Of a stretch of DNA of 64,000 nucleotides, positions 11,431 to 24,436 are shown one piece after another. The DNA lies in contig OX419757.1 of the NCBI GenBank assembly GCA_948567375.1, forward strand, positions 67,456,001 to 67,520,000, read 5' to 3'. The DNA is from Lunularia cruciata. Lineage: Eukaryota > Streptophyta > Marchantiopsida > Lunulariales > Lunulariaceae. The translations under genes and the position numbers were made by a program. Each line of letters opens with the position of its first letter. The stretch's first letter is position 1. The notes under the pieces are model-generated. The model ran no database searches and had not been told where the DNA came from. It saw nothing but the letters and a program-made list of their open reading frames with translations.

Positions 11431-14305
11431 AAAGGCAAAGGTAGTTCTTTGTAGTAGTGTAAAAATTTATGAGCTCACAAATTGTAAAATAGACCAAGTG
11501 TAAAGAATCATCAACCTAGTAGAACAAAGATGAAAATTTTGAAGCACAAGATCTTCATGATTGTATACTACCAACTCATTGCACTTCTAATGAGCAGCCA
11601 TTTTTTGTAGCTTAAGAATTTTGTGATAATCAACCAAAGAGAAATCAGCAGTAAAAGCCAAATTCAGGAGCTAGTCTGGCATTGCTACCTAAGCAAATCT
11701 TCATTATGTTAGATTAAGGATAAGATGAGATAATCAGATAGGATTAGAAATGAGTGATGTACATTTAATTAAGAAACTTCAAATAAATCATAGCCACTTA
11801 ATACCTTGGTGAGAGAGTAGGGATAGTATAAAGTGCTTTGGTCCTATGTAACCAAGTTCATTCATTCAGTCAATTTTTTGCAAACAAAGCTTTTTACCCA
11901 AAGCCCTCCATGATCTTCTATGTGTGTTTTTTGCATTATGCATGATGGATTATTTGCTTGGTTGAGTAGTGGTGAGGAATCTTGAAGTAGGAACATGAGT
12001 GCTTGAGTAAAGAGTATCATTTGCACTTGTTTGGAATGTTAGATTTCTAAGGCTCTGAATAATCAAGGCAATGCAATAAGTGACTAACAAACATGAAGAG
12101 CACCGTAGAAGTACCACAGTAATGAAAAGCTAGGCAATATGATAAATCCATCACTCCTTCACAATTGCACCTTTTGTGAAGGGTAGTACACATTTTCTAA
12201 GGTTGTAGTCATCAAAGTGATAAGAATTTTTTGATAAAACTACTTGCAAAGTAGGAATTGCCTTTTGTGTGCATACAATGTTTGTGGTGCTGATGAAATT
12301 TGGTGTATTGAAGATATTCATGATGCTAACAAAGTTTGAGTTGTTAATGGAGATCAAGTGATAACAAACATTGACTTAGTCGCACCTTTAGTAGGGAGTG
12401 ATTGTGGAAGCAAACTGACCTTCATGACAAATGAACTATCACCTTCAGGAATAATTTGGACAGGATCAGTAGTGAAAGTGATTTTTGTTTTCCCCTTTTG
12501 TAGTGCACTATAGAGGATGATTCTACCCCTCATCTAGGAATAATTTTGCCCAAGAAGTTTAAAAGGAAATAATGGAGAATTGATCATTGTGACACTTTCT
12601 TGGATGTTAAAGTCATTTCCAATGCATATCCCCATGAGAGCGACCGGTTCATACCATTTTACCACATTGCATTCTACACTAAGTCACTACATTACTCTTT
12701 CACTCCAAGTCCTAACTTGCAATTCATAAGCTAGTCATTCAAGACTTGCTACTAAGCTTAGAGTATTTCATATAAGCATAGAAACTATCAAGCAAAACCA
12801 GGTAATTCATACAACTTAGAACTTGCAACTTTAAAATCTAATCCTTAAAAAATTGGTAGGGAGCTTAGAATCCTCTATATAAGCACAGAAACTATAAATT
12901 AGATTCAAAACTTAGATTAAAAATTGGTAATTCATAAAACATGGTAGAGATTATATGCAAATGTATATTTTAGCAAGAATTTTAAGTCTAGATCAAAAAT
13001 ATACTCACCTATAAAGATAACAGAATCCTCATCTAGCATTTGATTTACTCTTTTACTCAAGTCCTCTATCATGCAGATACAACTCCAATTTGTCTCCTAG
13101 TACTACTAATTTTGTAGAATTCCAACTTGAATCTCAACTCAAAGTGGAACACATTTGTGATACTTGATATAAACAGAAGTGATGTTCATTACTAGTAAAA
13201 TCACATATCAATTATCAGCAGTAAAATTTTGGGATCTTCCTCCACTCCTCTATATTATATAAACTAGTAAAAAGATACAACAATAATATATGGTAAATTC
13301 ATTTTTACTTTAAGTAGCTCTAGACGATTCCACAATAAAGGTAGAAATTTCAGTCATTTACTTTAAATTGTAGGTATCTTTAAAACTTACTAGGTAAATC
13401 AGTGATGGTCTCAAAAAGTCTCTGACTAACAGACCTCAAGATTAAATTATAAACCCATAATAATATCAATAATTTAATATGCCATCATAATTTTATGGAA
13501 TAAACCCCTAAGAATTCAATAATTTTATTTCATGTGTACATCCATAACTTGATAATGGACATCAAATTTACAACTTGAAGATATTATATCTGATCCTTGC
13601 ATGATACCTACTTTCTAATTTTGTTGGTGGGCATTAAGCAGTACATGTGGTGTCGATAGGATAGCATGACGTGGGAAGAGGGACTTTGGGTGTGTAAATC
13701 TCTTTAAGAAAATAATTATTCATATGAAAAAGTCTCCCGGTGTTGTCTTTGTTTTTGTGGATCGTTGTATGTGAGCAATTTTGGAGGTGATATATTATAC
13801 TCTTTCATCCCAAAACGGCAGTTACAATCAGTCTATTTCTTTGCCATTTATTATGGTTTTGATTGTTTTTATTATATTAATAAAAACCATTTTGGTTGAT
13901 ATATATTACAAACAATGATAGATATTAGGATGTTATTGATCTTTAAAGATCTTTTTGAAGGAGACATGGCCGGTCAAGATAATCGATCTTAGGTTGAGAG
14001 TAAACATTAAGAGTAAATCTGAGTAAGTGCGGGAGAGTCAGTGAGGAGGGTAAAAGGTGATATGATATACTTTCCATTGAATTATGAAGGACACCAAGCC
14101 AAAGATGTTCTTGTTTTGGCCCCTCGCCAAAGAATGTGAGGATCAAAGGCAAATTATACATTCCTGATTACCTCGTCTTTAGCTGGTAAGTTACGTCCTA
14201 ACTCACGTCGTAGCTGCAGTACCTTTCTATATCTGCATCCGATTATACATACATTCATGTTGTTCCGGTTCAAATCTGTGCCTGCTGCTACCACGGACTC
14301 CACAG
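11431..14305. other. Non-coding stretch; possible C1 3' end near 11.8 kb
   Basis: No gene or element was recognised. A TATA-like AGTATAAAG near 11828 follows the family C remnant at a position comparable to the TATTTAAA behind copy C3, so the first 500 bp may be its downstream flank. The rest is AT-rich, and between about 13.5 and 14.3 kb it becomes less repetitive in appearance next to the SDR pseudogene. Confidence 0.4.
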
Positions 14306-15290
14306 CTATCTCGGCTTATTAGAAGATTTCTCTCCCTGTTTCCGAAATGCAGCTTCCGCAGATTTCTTAAGACATTGCTCTAAGGGAGTGACTTTCCATC
14401 CCAGATCTGGGAGCTTCTTTACCGAGTGTTTCAGCCGTCGCTTCAAAAATGTTTCTACGTCCATGCCGTTGAGATCAGGTTTCAGATTAGAGTTGACCGA
14501 GCAGCACAGCAAGCTGGTCGTTGTTCATACTATACCCAACGGCCAAGTACTTTCCCTCTGCATGTGGGCTTTCCATAACCAGAATATGAGCCAACGCAAG
14601 ATCCTCTACATCTACAAACGAGATGGTCATTTCAATTTCTAGTGGTCCTCCGGTCGAGGTATGCCGGAAAGAATCCGCCTGACTTCATTGCTGCTCCAGT
14701 TCGTGGCCTTCTGAAGAATGCCCCCAATAACCGTACATAGCAGCACAGAGACGAAATCAAAATGCTTGTCTTCAGTATTCAACGCCAGCTCGTTCTGCTA
14801 GAGTCTTTGCAGCGTGGTACCACATAGATTGCTTCCTGCAGAACTCTGGATCACTCCACCAGCTCTTATCTACAACTTCATCCTCCAGTTTCTTGACAAA
14901 TTTATTGCTGTAATGCACGGCAGCCGAGGATGAGATAAGCACAACCTTCTTCACCGTCTTGCTCTTGGAAACTGACTCAAGCACACCCAATTCCCCTGTA
15001 TCGTAGGCTCTATTATCTCATTTTCAGGATCATCAGATTGCAGAAGAACTATGGTCGGTCCGTGTATAACGTAATCGGCTCCGTAAAGCACTTCATCAAA
15101 TGCTCCCTCTACCACCAGTTTGAGCCTTTCCTTAGCTCCATCCAGTTTCAGGAGATGGGGACACTTTGTACTCGTCCTGGGGATCCCCAACCGTGCCTCG
15201 TACGTTATAGCCGCGCTCCAAGAGCAGCTTGACAATCCAGGAGCAAATAAAGCCATTCGCCCCCCTCACTACCACCGTTTCCTCACGCAT
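14306..15290 (-). pseudogene. Cinnamoyl-CoA-reductase-like SDR pseudogene, intronless
   Basis: The segment reads as one near-complete NAD(P)-dependent extended short-chain dehydrogenase of the CCR/dihydroflavonol-reductase type. Enzymes of this family reduce cinnamoyl-CoAs or related carbonyls in phenylpropanoid metabolism in the cytosol. It starts at ATG 15290 with [13 protein letters not shown], the Rossmann VTGAxGFIGSW motif with its third Gly changed to Cys. Then come [32 protein letters not shown], the catalytic-type YHAAK (YxxxK), a FVDVEDLALAHI block and a C-terminal LGWKVTPLEQCL. At least four frameshifts break it: an extra base in the G4 run at 15157-15160, a lost base near 14990, a two-base loss near 14770, and shifts near 14660 and 14510. 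Homology runs without gaps where CCR genes usually have introns, which suggests a processed copy. It is the only cellular-type gene seen in the window. Confidence 0.87.
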
Positions 15291-17390
15291 TCTATCAGTT
15301 CACCAGATGTCGATAATCTGAATTGCACGCTCTTCCTTTCTTCGCCCTATCAACTACAGCAGATATCTTCACGACGGTACTTGGTGACACGGAACTCTCA
15401 AAGAGTATTCCACTGATGGTACACTGAATTGAGCAATAAACATTGCTACCGTTCTCCGTCCGCCAGCCACCTCTATGCCTCCTGTTCAGTACATCTGAAC
15501 TCTACCTCTGGATACAAGCTTAAGGGACCCTTTTTAATTATAGTTCCCGGAGCTGCCTTCTCCTTACTCGAGAAAGCAATTTGTTTCGGGGTTCCTCTAC
15601 TCGTCATTCGTTGTCTGTAGGCATCCCAACTGTTGTGTTCCTTCTGAATGTGGAAGGAAACTCCCGACGAACTTTCTGTATTGTCTGTCCAGCGGCCTAC
15701 ATGACCGAGGACTCGAGAGGGTGAGATCTTTGAGCTTGACCAATCAGGAACATAGCGGTTCCAAGGAAAGCGCCTTCCGACAAAAGCAGCCCTCTCAGTC
15801 TCCTGCAGCTAGGCCTGGGCAAATTAAATTAAATTGGAATTATGATGGAAATGAAGCGAACCATGATATCATTAAGGTTCTATACTTCTCGTATGTGTTA
15901 TGATGTGTCAAGGCGAGAAGAAATGTACACAAAGAGATTATGGGTTGCAAGCCCTTGCTTCATTTGTACTCTTCGAGCTAGTATCATGTGGTTGTCGCGT
16001 CTCATGAGGTGATCAAGAGGGAGGGGGTGAGGACCGGAGGGATCAAGAGGGAGAGGGTGAGGACAGGAGGGAGACATGAGAGAAAAGAGATTTTAGATTA
16101 TCGGAGGATTCATTGGCATATTGCAAATGAAGGAATAGTGTACTTTGTTCATTTTTCAATTTCAGTGCCATTGATATTGTTTTTCAATTTCAATTCCATT
16201 GATGCTTAGATCAAAGACTATGGAAAATTGAGTAAAAATTTATAAAAACTTTTTGGTTTTTTAGAATTTAGAGTGATTATTTTACATCGAGAGTGATGGG
16301 ACCTATATTTTCAATTCTAATCTCTTGGTATTCATGCTCTAGTTATATGAGAATTTCGAAAAATTATGGAATGAGAATTGAAAGTTATGAGAGATTATAA
16401 TTTTTAGTGTTTGGAGAGATAGCATGTACTCATGTGAGTTGGGATGGGAAGGATTGTGGTTTTGCAAGTATGGGGAGATATAGAGAGGAGCATCGTATGT
16501 TACTATCATTATTCTTGTGCTAGCCATAGTTACACTTCCCATGTGCGCTGCTTAGAGCAACTCGGGATGAGCCATGCACGATGTGTCACCGATGCTTACC
16601 TTGCAAGGAGTAAAGACCCATGTGGGAAGGATGCACAAGGACTATGATTGGATCAATTGGGATGCTCATGTGAGGTGAGCAACCATATCAATATTAGTGA
16701 CACTCATGATTATACATGCTTCCTCTATTCCTTTGTTGATTGTTCTAGGGATATTGATCTAGTCATGAGAGTGGTTATTATCTCAAACTGGTTGTATTTT
16801 GGGGTTATTTGAGATTAGATTTTCCATGTTCACATCTATTCCATAGACTCCATGATGAGGCTAGACAAACATTATGTCTACCACTTGAATTTCTGGCACG
16901 TGATCCCTTGGACAAGTTAGCATGGTTCTTATTCCTCTTATAACATCATGATGTCTTTGTTATGCTAGGGGGAAACGTGTGGGGCATGAAGAGGTAGCTA
17001 CTAGATTTTGTTGATTCCGAGAGGAGGATTGGGTTACCCTATAGGAGGAGTCTATTAGGGCTACACAATTGCAAGAGACAGGTTTTTCCATAAGATACCA
17101 TAAAGCCCACTCAATTATCACAGTGTAGGACAATAGGTCAAGCAAGAAAGCTACGTAAAGATTAGAGATTTGTGCCCTCTGATTAGTTTAGTAGAGCATC
17201 ACAAGCACTACACCCTTTGTCTATGGCTAGTCCCACTGATGAGACTATCTCTTCCATATGCTTATTAAATCCTATGGTAGGAGAGTGAATCACATTAGAG
17301 GTCTTAGATTATCAGTCTAAGCAGCTTTTATGTCTTGATAGGTGGCTTTTTGCACAAGCATTGTGCACTACCCCTCTCCTCTCCTTAAGA
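15291..17390. other. Low-copy flank of the SDR pseudogene, no gene seen
   Basis: The first 500 bp is richer in GC and CpG than its surroundings and may be the former 5' flank of the SDR gene. Beyond 15.9 kb I see only a short tandem repeat and ordinary AT-rich sequence. Short open frames show no family features. Confidence 0.4.
16011..16070. repeat. Two tandem 30-bp purine-rich units
   Basis: Two adjacent 30-bp units begin GATCAAGAGGGAG and end GAGG, with two mismatches between them. They form a GA-rich strand-asymmetric stretch of 60 bp. Confidence 0.85.
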
Positions 17391-17399
17391 AGCTTGTCA

Positions 17400-19640
17400 G
17401 GGATAGTATATGAGCATCTTAGAGATTTCTTTCAAGCAAATGATCCTTTTAGTGGTTTTACCAAGCTATTCTAGGTGGTTGTAACAATACCAAGGAGAGA
17501 TATTCCTATGTCAATTAGTTGACTGTAAGGTGCTATTCAACTTCTTGTGATGGAGAAGGACACAAGGAGCATTTGACCAAGTGCTATTGGAGAGATCTTT
17601 TTGTGCTTGTTTAGCCACACCATTGTCCTTTAGAATTGTTCTCCCTTTTGACATCACCTAAGTCTATATCAATTTGGAGTAGCTACACTTGGAAGTTGTG
17701 AGGCTATATCTCTAGGCATTAGAGTACTCCTAGATATCCATCTAGAGTGTGTCATCCTACAAGTGGATGTTTAGAATGCTTTTCATAGCATCTCATGGGC
17801 ATCTATCTTTAGAGAGCTTAGGGAGTCCGATGGATCCTTGGTGAGTATTAATCCTTTTGTGTGGTCTTTCTATACCTCCACTTCTTCCCTTTATTACTAG
17901 CATGGTTGTTCATAGGACAGAATCATTGGCTTGGAGTCAGTTTTCAATACAAGACAAGAAGATCCTCTAGGAAAAATTTTATTTGCCATGGCTCACTTCA
18001 TAGCTCTCTTATCTACTACTTTTGGCCATGCTTGGTTGTGTATTTCCTTCCTTGGCAGATAATACACACATCATGGCCCTTGTAGATTAGATTAGGCAAG
18101 CCTTTGACCACTTGCCTCACTTGACTACCTCACCAAACTACATCTTGTAGGCTTGAGAGTCAAGGTGTCAAACTGCAGAGCATAGTCCCCTTCATGTATT
18201 ACTTCCCACCTTCAACTTCCAAAGTGCTTTATCACATCTACAAATGGACTTTATATTCTTGGAATGCCACTAGGATCCCAGGATTTTGTCACATGGCTTC
18301 TTAGATGCAACCCTTGCAAAGGATATTCTCCATGCGGATGACCTTCTTCTACTAGGAGATCCGTAAGTGGCATTTGGTATACTCTTTCCTAGTATTGCCC
18401 ATTGACTGACTTACCTTCTGTGCATGGTTCTCCCTTCCTTGACCTTCCTATCAAGTCTAAGAGCTTTTGTAGGAGGATTATGGGAGTCTTTGGTGATATC
18501 ATTGGACCAAGGACATTGAAGTGTGAGACAAGCAATTTGGCATGTAGACAAACATCTCTATGTATCTTGTGCAGAGGAGTAGGCCTATTATCTATGGAAT
18601 AAATGGCACTCATAGTATTTTTGGGTAGTTGGGATTTCCTGGCCTACTTGCCACCCATTTGTTGGTTGTTGGTAAGCTAATTTTGAAGATATATGTGACC
18701 AAGGTGGAGGAGGGATCCTTTTTTCTTAGGATGCTATTGCAGCAAATAAGAGATGGTCTATCCCCAAGAGCATGGGAAGAGCTTACATCCTTTGTTTCAC
18801 TACCATCAAATTGGACCAAAGATTTGTAGTCTTCCTTGATGGAGTGATAATATTAACATACATTACATTCTCTTAATTGACTCATCCATTCCTCAAGCTA
18901 CAAGAGCATGTCTTTGCTCTTGCTCTAGCAAGAGTGTGTAGGCTCTTGGATCTGAGCTTGATTGTGCATTTGGACATTCTAAATCACACAAACTACATTC
19001 TCTACAATAATGAGGTTCCACATAGGTTTGGTCTACCCATCTCCATTACTCACTTGTGAGTATGGTTCTACCCTAGATGCAATAGTGTCTTTTGGAGGAT
19101 AGAGGATAGTTACCCATGATACCATTAGGGATATAGTGTTTACTATGGGACAAGAAAGTGTATACCTTGCTTGGATGAAGTGCTTGTATGCTTTGTAAAC
19201 AACATGTGTTAAAGCTAACTTATACTTGGTTTGAGGTGATAAGGTGATAGTAGCGGATGTTGTGGTTATAGACCATATGCATGATGCAGTTTTGAAGGGA
19301 GTGATTACTCATCCTCCTAGATTGGCATTGAGTAGAGCAGCAACATGTAAGGTCTCCAAGTATAGGAGTATGTAGCAAGGTCAGCTCTTTGTTCCTCTAG
19401 CTTGGAGTTATATGGAGTGATGGACATGGCATTTAATACATTTGTCAGGGAGTGCATGAGAGCTTATCATACTAGATGGTAGGGGGTTTCACTCTCAACT
19501 CTCATACTTTGTAGTATATTTGAGACAATATGTGTCCATTGCTCTACAAAGAGCATTGGCTGGTGCAATTCATAAGAGAGCAATCACACCAAGTGATGCT
19601 TCTTTGGATGCTCCAATAGTTTAAGGACCTTACAGTTTGC
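17400..19640 (+). pseudogene. Decayed non-LTR (LINE-like) reverse transcriptase
   Basis: Pieces in shifting frames spell a non-LTR RT: SAIGEIFLCLFSHTIVL, QFGVATLGSCEAISLGIR, VILQVDV with NAFHSIS, TRQEDPLGKILFAMAHF at about 17949 (the GxxQGDPL motif with Gly changed to Glu) and LADNTHI at about 18055 (the catalytic ADD with its second Asp changed to Asn). Downstream blocks around 18.40-18.83 kb (IMGVFGDIIGPRTLKCETSNLA) continue the same protein. A VADVVVIDHMHDAV block near 19250 looks like a C-terminal, possibly nuclease-like, domain. It has stops and frameshifts throughout. The ends are approximate, and no poly-A tail or target duplication was identified. Confidence 0.72.
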
Positions 19641-20724
19641 ATAGGTCTGATATCTTAGGTGCAATAGGGCAAATTTCCCATATCAATACTATTGGGGTTA
19701 GGCCCATTTTACCTCTTTTGTCTCATCTTTATATGGCTTGATGGGGTCTTCTTATCTTTCTGTTTTCTTTGCAGTTGCCTTTTCTTTCATAGTGGTTTGT
19801 TTTGTTATATTTTCTTACCATGTTTGCCTTTATCTTGCTACTATCAAGATTTCATGTTAAGAACTCCTTGCATGAGAACTATTTCCACCTATTACATCCT
19901 AAAAATAAAATTAAAGCTTGAAAAAATTTAGAGTTACATAGTTCTCAATAGACTACCTATTACATACTAAAAAATCTCAACATTCAAAAGAAAAAATGAG
20001 CCTTTCTTATGTGTGTAAGCTTATCATGTGAGAATGAGAATGGTCTCTTTGTTTTGTTCTTATTACCATAAAGACTTTGTTGTTCAAATCTCATAACTTG
20101 AGAACTATTTCTTGATACTGCAGACTATTCAATTTATCTATCTACTTAATAGTATGACTTAAATTAACCTTAAAAATAGAATTCAGATTAGTTGGCTCAA
20201 ACCACTGCTAATTTGGTAGCTAGCTAGCTACAATGTTTATTGAGCCGGCTAGCCATTAGCCAAGTAGTGCCCAAGTCTACCTTTAGCTATCAACTACATA
20301 ATAGTCTATGTAGTGTTGGTGCATTACAGTTTAGTACCTTAATTGGAGAATAACATTAAAGATGGACTTGATTATCACCCATATTTGGCACTTTGGCTTG
20401 GTAGACCTCCAAGTCAAAAGAAAGACTTACCCTATCCTTTTGAGGCCTGGTGGAGCATGCTAGTCCTATATGCCAATGGAAGGATTGAGCAAGTTGGATA
20501 ATCAAAATGGTGTAATCTTACTCTAATACTTGCTAAATTCATATCAAACTAACCTTTATTAACTTGATGCGTTGGCCTATGTCTACTCTAATCTTGTACT
20601 CCTCCCTAGATCTCATTCTTGTGATGGTTCTTTGTTTATTTTGGAGCTCACCTCAAGATTGAGGTTGGGTCCAACTCTCATAAGGCTTCCAACCAATGGA
20701 CATATCATTCCCTATGTGACACAC
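19641..20724. other. Non-coding stretch, no gene seen
   Basis: The sequence is AT-rich with a short GCTAGCTAGCTA run near 20218. No recognisable coding or element sequence occurs before the family D LTR. Confidence 0.4.
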
Positions 20725-21353
20725 TGTAATAATCTGGGGATAGAAGAATGCTCAAGAGAAACACATGAGAAGAAACACAAAGCTTCACATAATATTCTGA
20801 TGCCCAAAAAGAGCACCTTGTCTTTATTATATAGCAAAGAGGATTCCCTCAAATGAAGCTCCACCCTTGGATCAAATACATGGATTGTTGACATGTCAAC
20901 AAGCTCTGCCCTTAGATTAGTTGCATGGATGGTGACATGTCAGATGGTTCTTGTCCTATCTAGGTGGTCAAACAAGTTTGACTAAAGGGAATCTTTAGAG
21001 AACTTTCATGTAAGAAGCTCAAAATCACATGGGTGAGGTACCATTGAGAAGCTCTCAACAAGAAAAACAATTGGGGGGGGGGGGGGGGGGGAGGAAAGGG
21101 GTGAAAAATGGGGAGAAGGCAGCCTTTCCTCTCAAACCAAGGGGGATTTTTCTATTTTTGAGGCCTAATTCCTCTATTTAGGCCTCCAAAATTAGCTTTG
21201 AAGTTTTCAAGGTATTGTTGGCTCTTACCCTGTTAATGGAAGTACTCTAGTGACACCTCTATCTAATCTACTCAGTCCATCATATAAAATCCTTCTAGAT
21301 GTTACCAAGCCAAATTTCACCTCTAGATAATATGCCTAACAAATGGTACTACA
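20725..21353 (-). repeat. D1 3' LTR
   Basis: It begins TGTAATAATCTG and ends GGTACTACA on the plus strand. The inner edge adjoins a polypurine tract (minus strand AAAAGGGAGAAGG, about 21354-21371), which identifies it as the 3' LTR. It contains the family TATA (TATATAATAAAG read minus, near 20825) and a 19-G run at 21073-21091. It has one copy of the U3 unit that is doubled in the other two long D LTRs. Confidence 0.82.
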
Positions 21354-22330
21354 AACCTTCTCCCTTTTAAGATGCAACATCTTCTTTGCAAAGTTGTTGC
21401 TCAAAAGATTGCACTGACACTGGTGCATGGATCAAGTTGGCTGTTTGTTCCCATATTGCCTCATACAATGGGTACTCTTTCCAATGTACAAGATACTCCA
21501 CATGTGGATGGCGAGTACCATTGATATATTTCATGAGAGTGCATTCTACTTCAGATTCCTCCATGCCATCAATGAGTGTTAGACAAGGTTGAATTTCTGT
21601 ATGGAAGGAAAGTAGGCAATTGGGATGTATATCTGTGTAGTAAGGAAACATCAAACACTAGATGGATCTTCATGTGTGGTGGTAGCTCAAGGTGATAGGC
21701 CATTGTGCCAATTTGTTGGAGGATGGTAAAAGGCTGAATAAAATGAGGTCTAAGCTTACAAGGACCAACTAATGTGAGGTTGGTTGTGGACATCTAGACT
21801 TGTTCTCTAACATTGAACTCCAAATGCTAGTGATGTGCATCTGCATACTATTTTTGTCAATTTTGGGATTTATAACCTATGCTTGGCATTCTCCACATCC
21901 TATTGGATTCTATAAACAAAAGTGTTGACAACGTTAACATTGGTATCCATTAGGCGGATCTTCATCAAGCTCAAAGGTGTGAAAGGATGTTCTCTATACA
22001 TGAGGAAGAAAGGTATGACTTGTGTGAATACATTCATTAAATTGTTGTAGGAAGATTCCACCAATGGAAGTAAGGTGCTCCACCTCTCTTGCTCATCTAA
22101 GGTGAAGCCCTAGAGCATGTCCTAATAGTGAGATAAGCCCACTTTTTTTGTCCATCAATCTATTGATGGTAAGCCAAAGAAATGGCCAATTTGGTTTTGA
22201 AGATGCCAAAGAATGTTCTTCACAACAAACTAGTAAATTGAGTGCTTCTATCGTTGATAAGCAATTGAGACACACCATGGTGATAAAAGGTTGCATTTAA
22301 GTACAATTGAGCTAATTGTGGAGCAATCAC

Positions 22331-24436
22331 TTTGTTGTGTTGTGGTTTTCATAGCCCATGAAAAAGTAAACGAGAGTGATTTATCTCCATAGAGATGGAG
22401 TATGACGGATCCCACAGTTGGCTATTGCCATGTGAACAATCTATATGCATTTAAGTGGTTGGCCATGTGGAGTATGATCTTATCCTTTTCAAGGGCTCTG
22501 ATGTATATAGGTGGTAAAGAGTTGAGAGAAAGGTGTGTGTTTTAGTTTTAGGAGTCTTGAGTGGAAGGAGTACATTGAGAGTGAGAGTTTTAGTAGAACA
22601 TAAAGATCAGAGCATCAGCTTTTGAGTAGGAGATGTCACATGCTCCTAATCTGCCACTCTTAAATCCTTTTCACATCAAGCTTCAGATTCTACACTATGA
22701 TGGCTTGTGTGATTGGATGGTGGTACATTTTGGGGCGGCATTCAAGGAATTGTTGATGGAAAACCCAAATAATGAGCTTCAAGGTGGAGTTGTGGGGTTC
22801 ATTTTTTCACTTGTTTGCAAAAAGTGAAGAGGTTAAATGACAAATTTACAAGAGTTTGGGTCCCAACAAGGGAAGCCTAGACTTCTTTGAGGATTGAAGG
22901 AGCTACAAGAAGGCATTTTAGGAGAGAAGAAAATGGTTTGAGAGAGGAGCTAATAGGCTACAATTTTAAGAAAAAATCAAGTGATTTGAGAAGATTCTTA
23001 AGGAGTATGATCAATTGAATTGAGAGGGGTAGAATTCATAATCAGATGCATAAACTAGACAATTTGAAGAGCATCATGACACATTTTTATAATCTGTTAG
23101 TGGGATTGGAGCATAGAAAGAGTGCTGATAGTGTCGAGCTTAAGAAAATTCTAGTTTTGGATCAATCTCAAATCAGATCTAGTCAATTAAAGTTGGAGCT
23201 TTTGGGAAGAAGGTGTTGGAGTTTTGGTCACTCCTCAAGTTGTAGTTCAAATCACCTTATGAACATTTTAAATATTCTTTTGGTTAGGTCTTGCATCTCT
23301 ATGAAAAGGTTTCATGTGAATTCCTCAATTAGAGAATTCAAGGTCTTGGATCAAGCATACTTGTGTTTGTAGAGCTCACAAGTTAGCCAACTCAAGAATT
23401 GATCCATATCTAGAGATTGGGATTGGATTAAGCCATAAAACTTAGCAAGGATTTAGAAAAGAGTGCAAAAATTTAATATAGAGAATTTGGTTGCCTCAAC
23501 ATTCATAGAGTTTGAGAATTGATGCTAGAAGTTCTACTAAAAATACTATCATTAGCTCAATAAGAGCATTTTTATCTTTAATCACTACTAAATGCCAACT
23601 CTTCCATTTTAGTTACCATGATTGAAGATTTAAGGTTACAAGAGTGACTTTGAGGACTATATGAATTTTTTATCTAGAAATCTGTTGGAAATTGCCAAGA
23701 TCCAAGAGTAAATCTCACTTAGGGATTTCAAAATTAGGATGAAAACCTATGAAAATTTGGCCAAATTAAGACCTTGTCAAGTGAGGTATAGTGGTCAAAT
23801 TGTGGCATGTTTCATATCATTAGAAAGATTATCTCATGAGCTATTTATTGAATTCTTGAATAGTTGAATCCAAGTCACAAAGAAAAAGTTATATCTATAT
23901 GAGTTGCACAAAATTTTCCTTATCCAAAAAACATAGAATTTCCGCACTTGGAGTAGAGATTGGTTGAAATCTGGAGTACATATTAGAGGAAGCTTGGAGT
24001 AAAGATTTAAATTAGCTTGAGGATAGAGCAAGAAGGCTTTGAAGCTCATTTGAACAAAAAGCATGGAGAGTTATTGAATTCTTGTAAGTGGATCCTCTTC
24101 GTGCTTGCATGCTTGTTTATTTATCCAATTGGCTTGGATTGGTATACTAGTGTTGCATTGAGGTTCTTTATTTTTAGGTTGTGTTATGTTTTTCTCCTTG
24201 GTAATGTTAGAAGTGATGACAAGCAAACCAGGAGTGGGTATAGTGATGATAGATTAGGTTGCTTGTTACTCTCTTACTTGATAGAAGGAATATTAGAAGC
24301 AAGAGTGAAATATGGTGATCCAATGATTAGGCAATAATTGTGCTCAAACTAGTAGTGACAAATCTAACCATGACCTCTAATCTGTAAACTCCACAGTTAG
24401 GCACCCAATGTATTACCCTAGAAAGAAAGGCAAAGT
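22331..24436 (+). mobile_element. F: inserted element with iMet-like PBS and ORF0-like frame
   Basis: The insertion splits the D1 integrase between codons reading KDIV and IAPQLAQ. Its flanks are ATCAC (22326-22330) and ATGAC (24437-24441), a 4/5 match to a 5-bp target duplication. About 270 bp in, after a TATA-like GATGTATATAGG near 22500, an ATCAGAGC matches part of the tRNA-iMet primer site and is followed by an ORF0-like frame. No gag or pol was recognised in the remaining 1.6 kb and no second LTR was found. It is best read as a short non-autonomous or truncated LTR element. Confidence 0.55.
22633..22827 (+). CDS. F ORF0-like short protein
   Basis: This is a 64-codon open frame just behind the putative primer site. 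Residues HFGAAFKELLMENPNNELQG align with HFGAEFMDRVMNSPNPKILP of the D2 leader frame, and more weakly with the family A ORF0. The position (first frame after the primer site) is the same in all three families. There is no known domain; whether it is translated is unknown. Confidence 0.5.
   Translation: MSHAPNLPLLNPFHIKLQILHYDGLCDWMVVHFGAAFKELLMENPNNELQGGVVGFIFSLVCKK

Noticed and set aside
12151-12357. 68-codon minus-strand frame rich in Asn and Ile
   Set aside because: Composition matches AT-rich background; no family motif and no neighbouring coding evidence.
16011-16070. Short direct repeats considered as CRISPR or satellite
   Set aside because: Only two contiguous units with no spacers, and the sequence is of plant type; a simple tandem duplication suffices.
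21073-21091. Run of 19 G residues followed by a GA-rich stretch
   Set aside because: It lies inside the D1 3' LTR and can be explained by homopolymer expansion or an assembly artefact; no G-quadruplex spacing or regulatory role can be argued from it.
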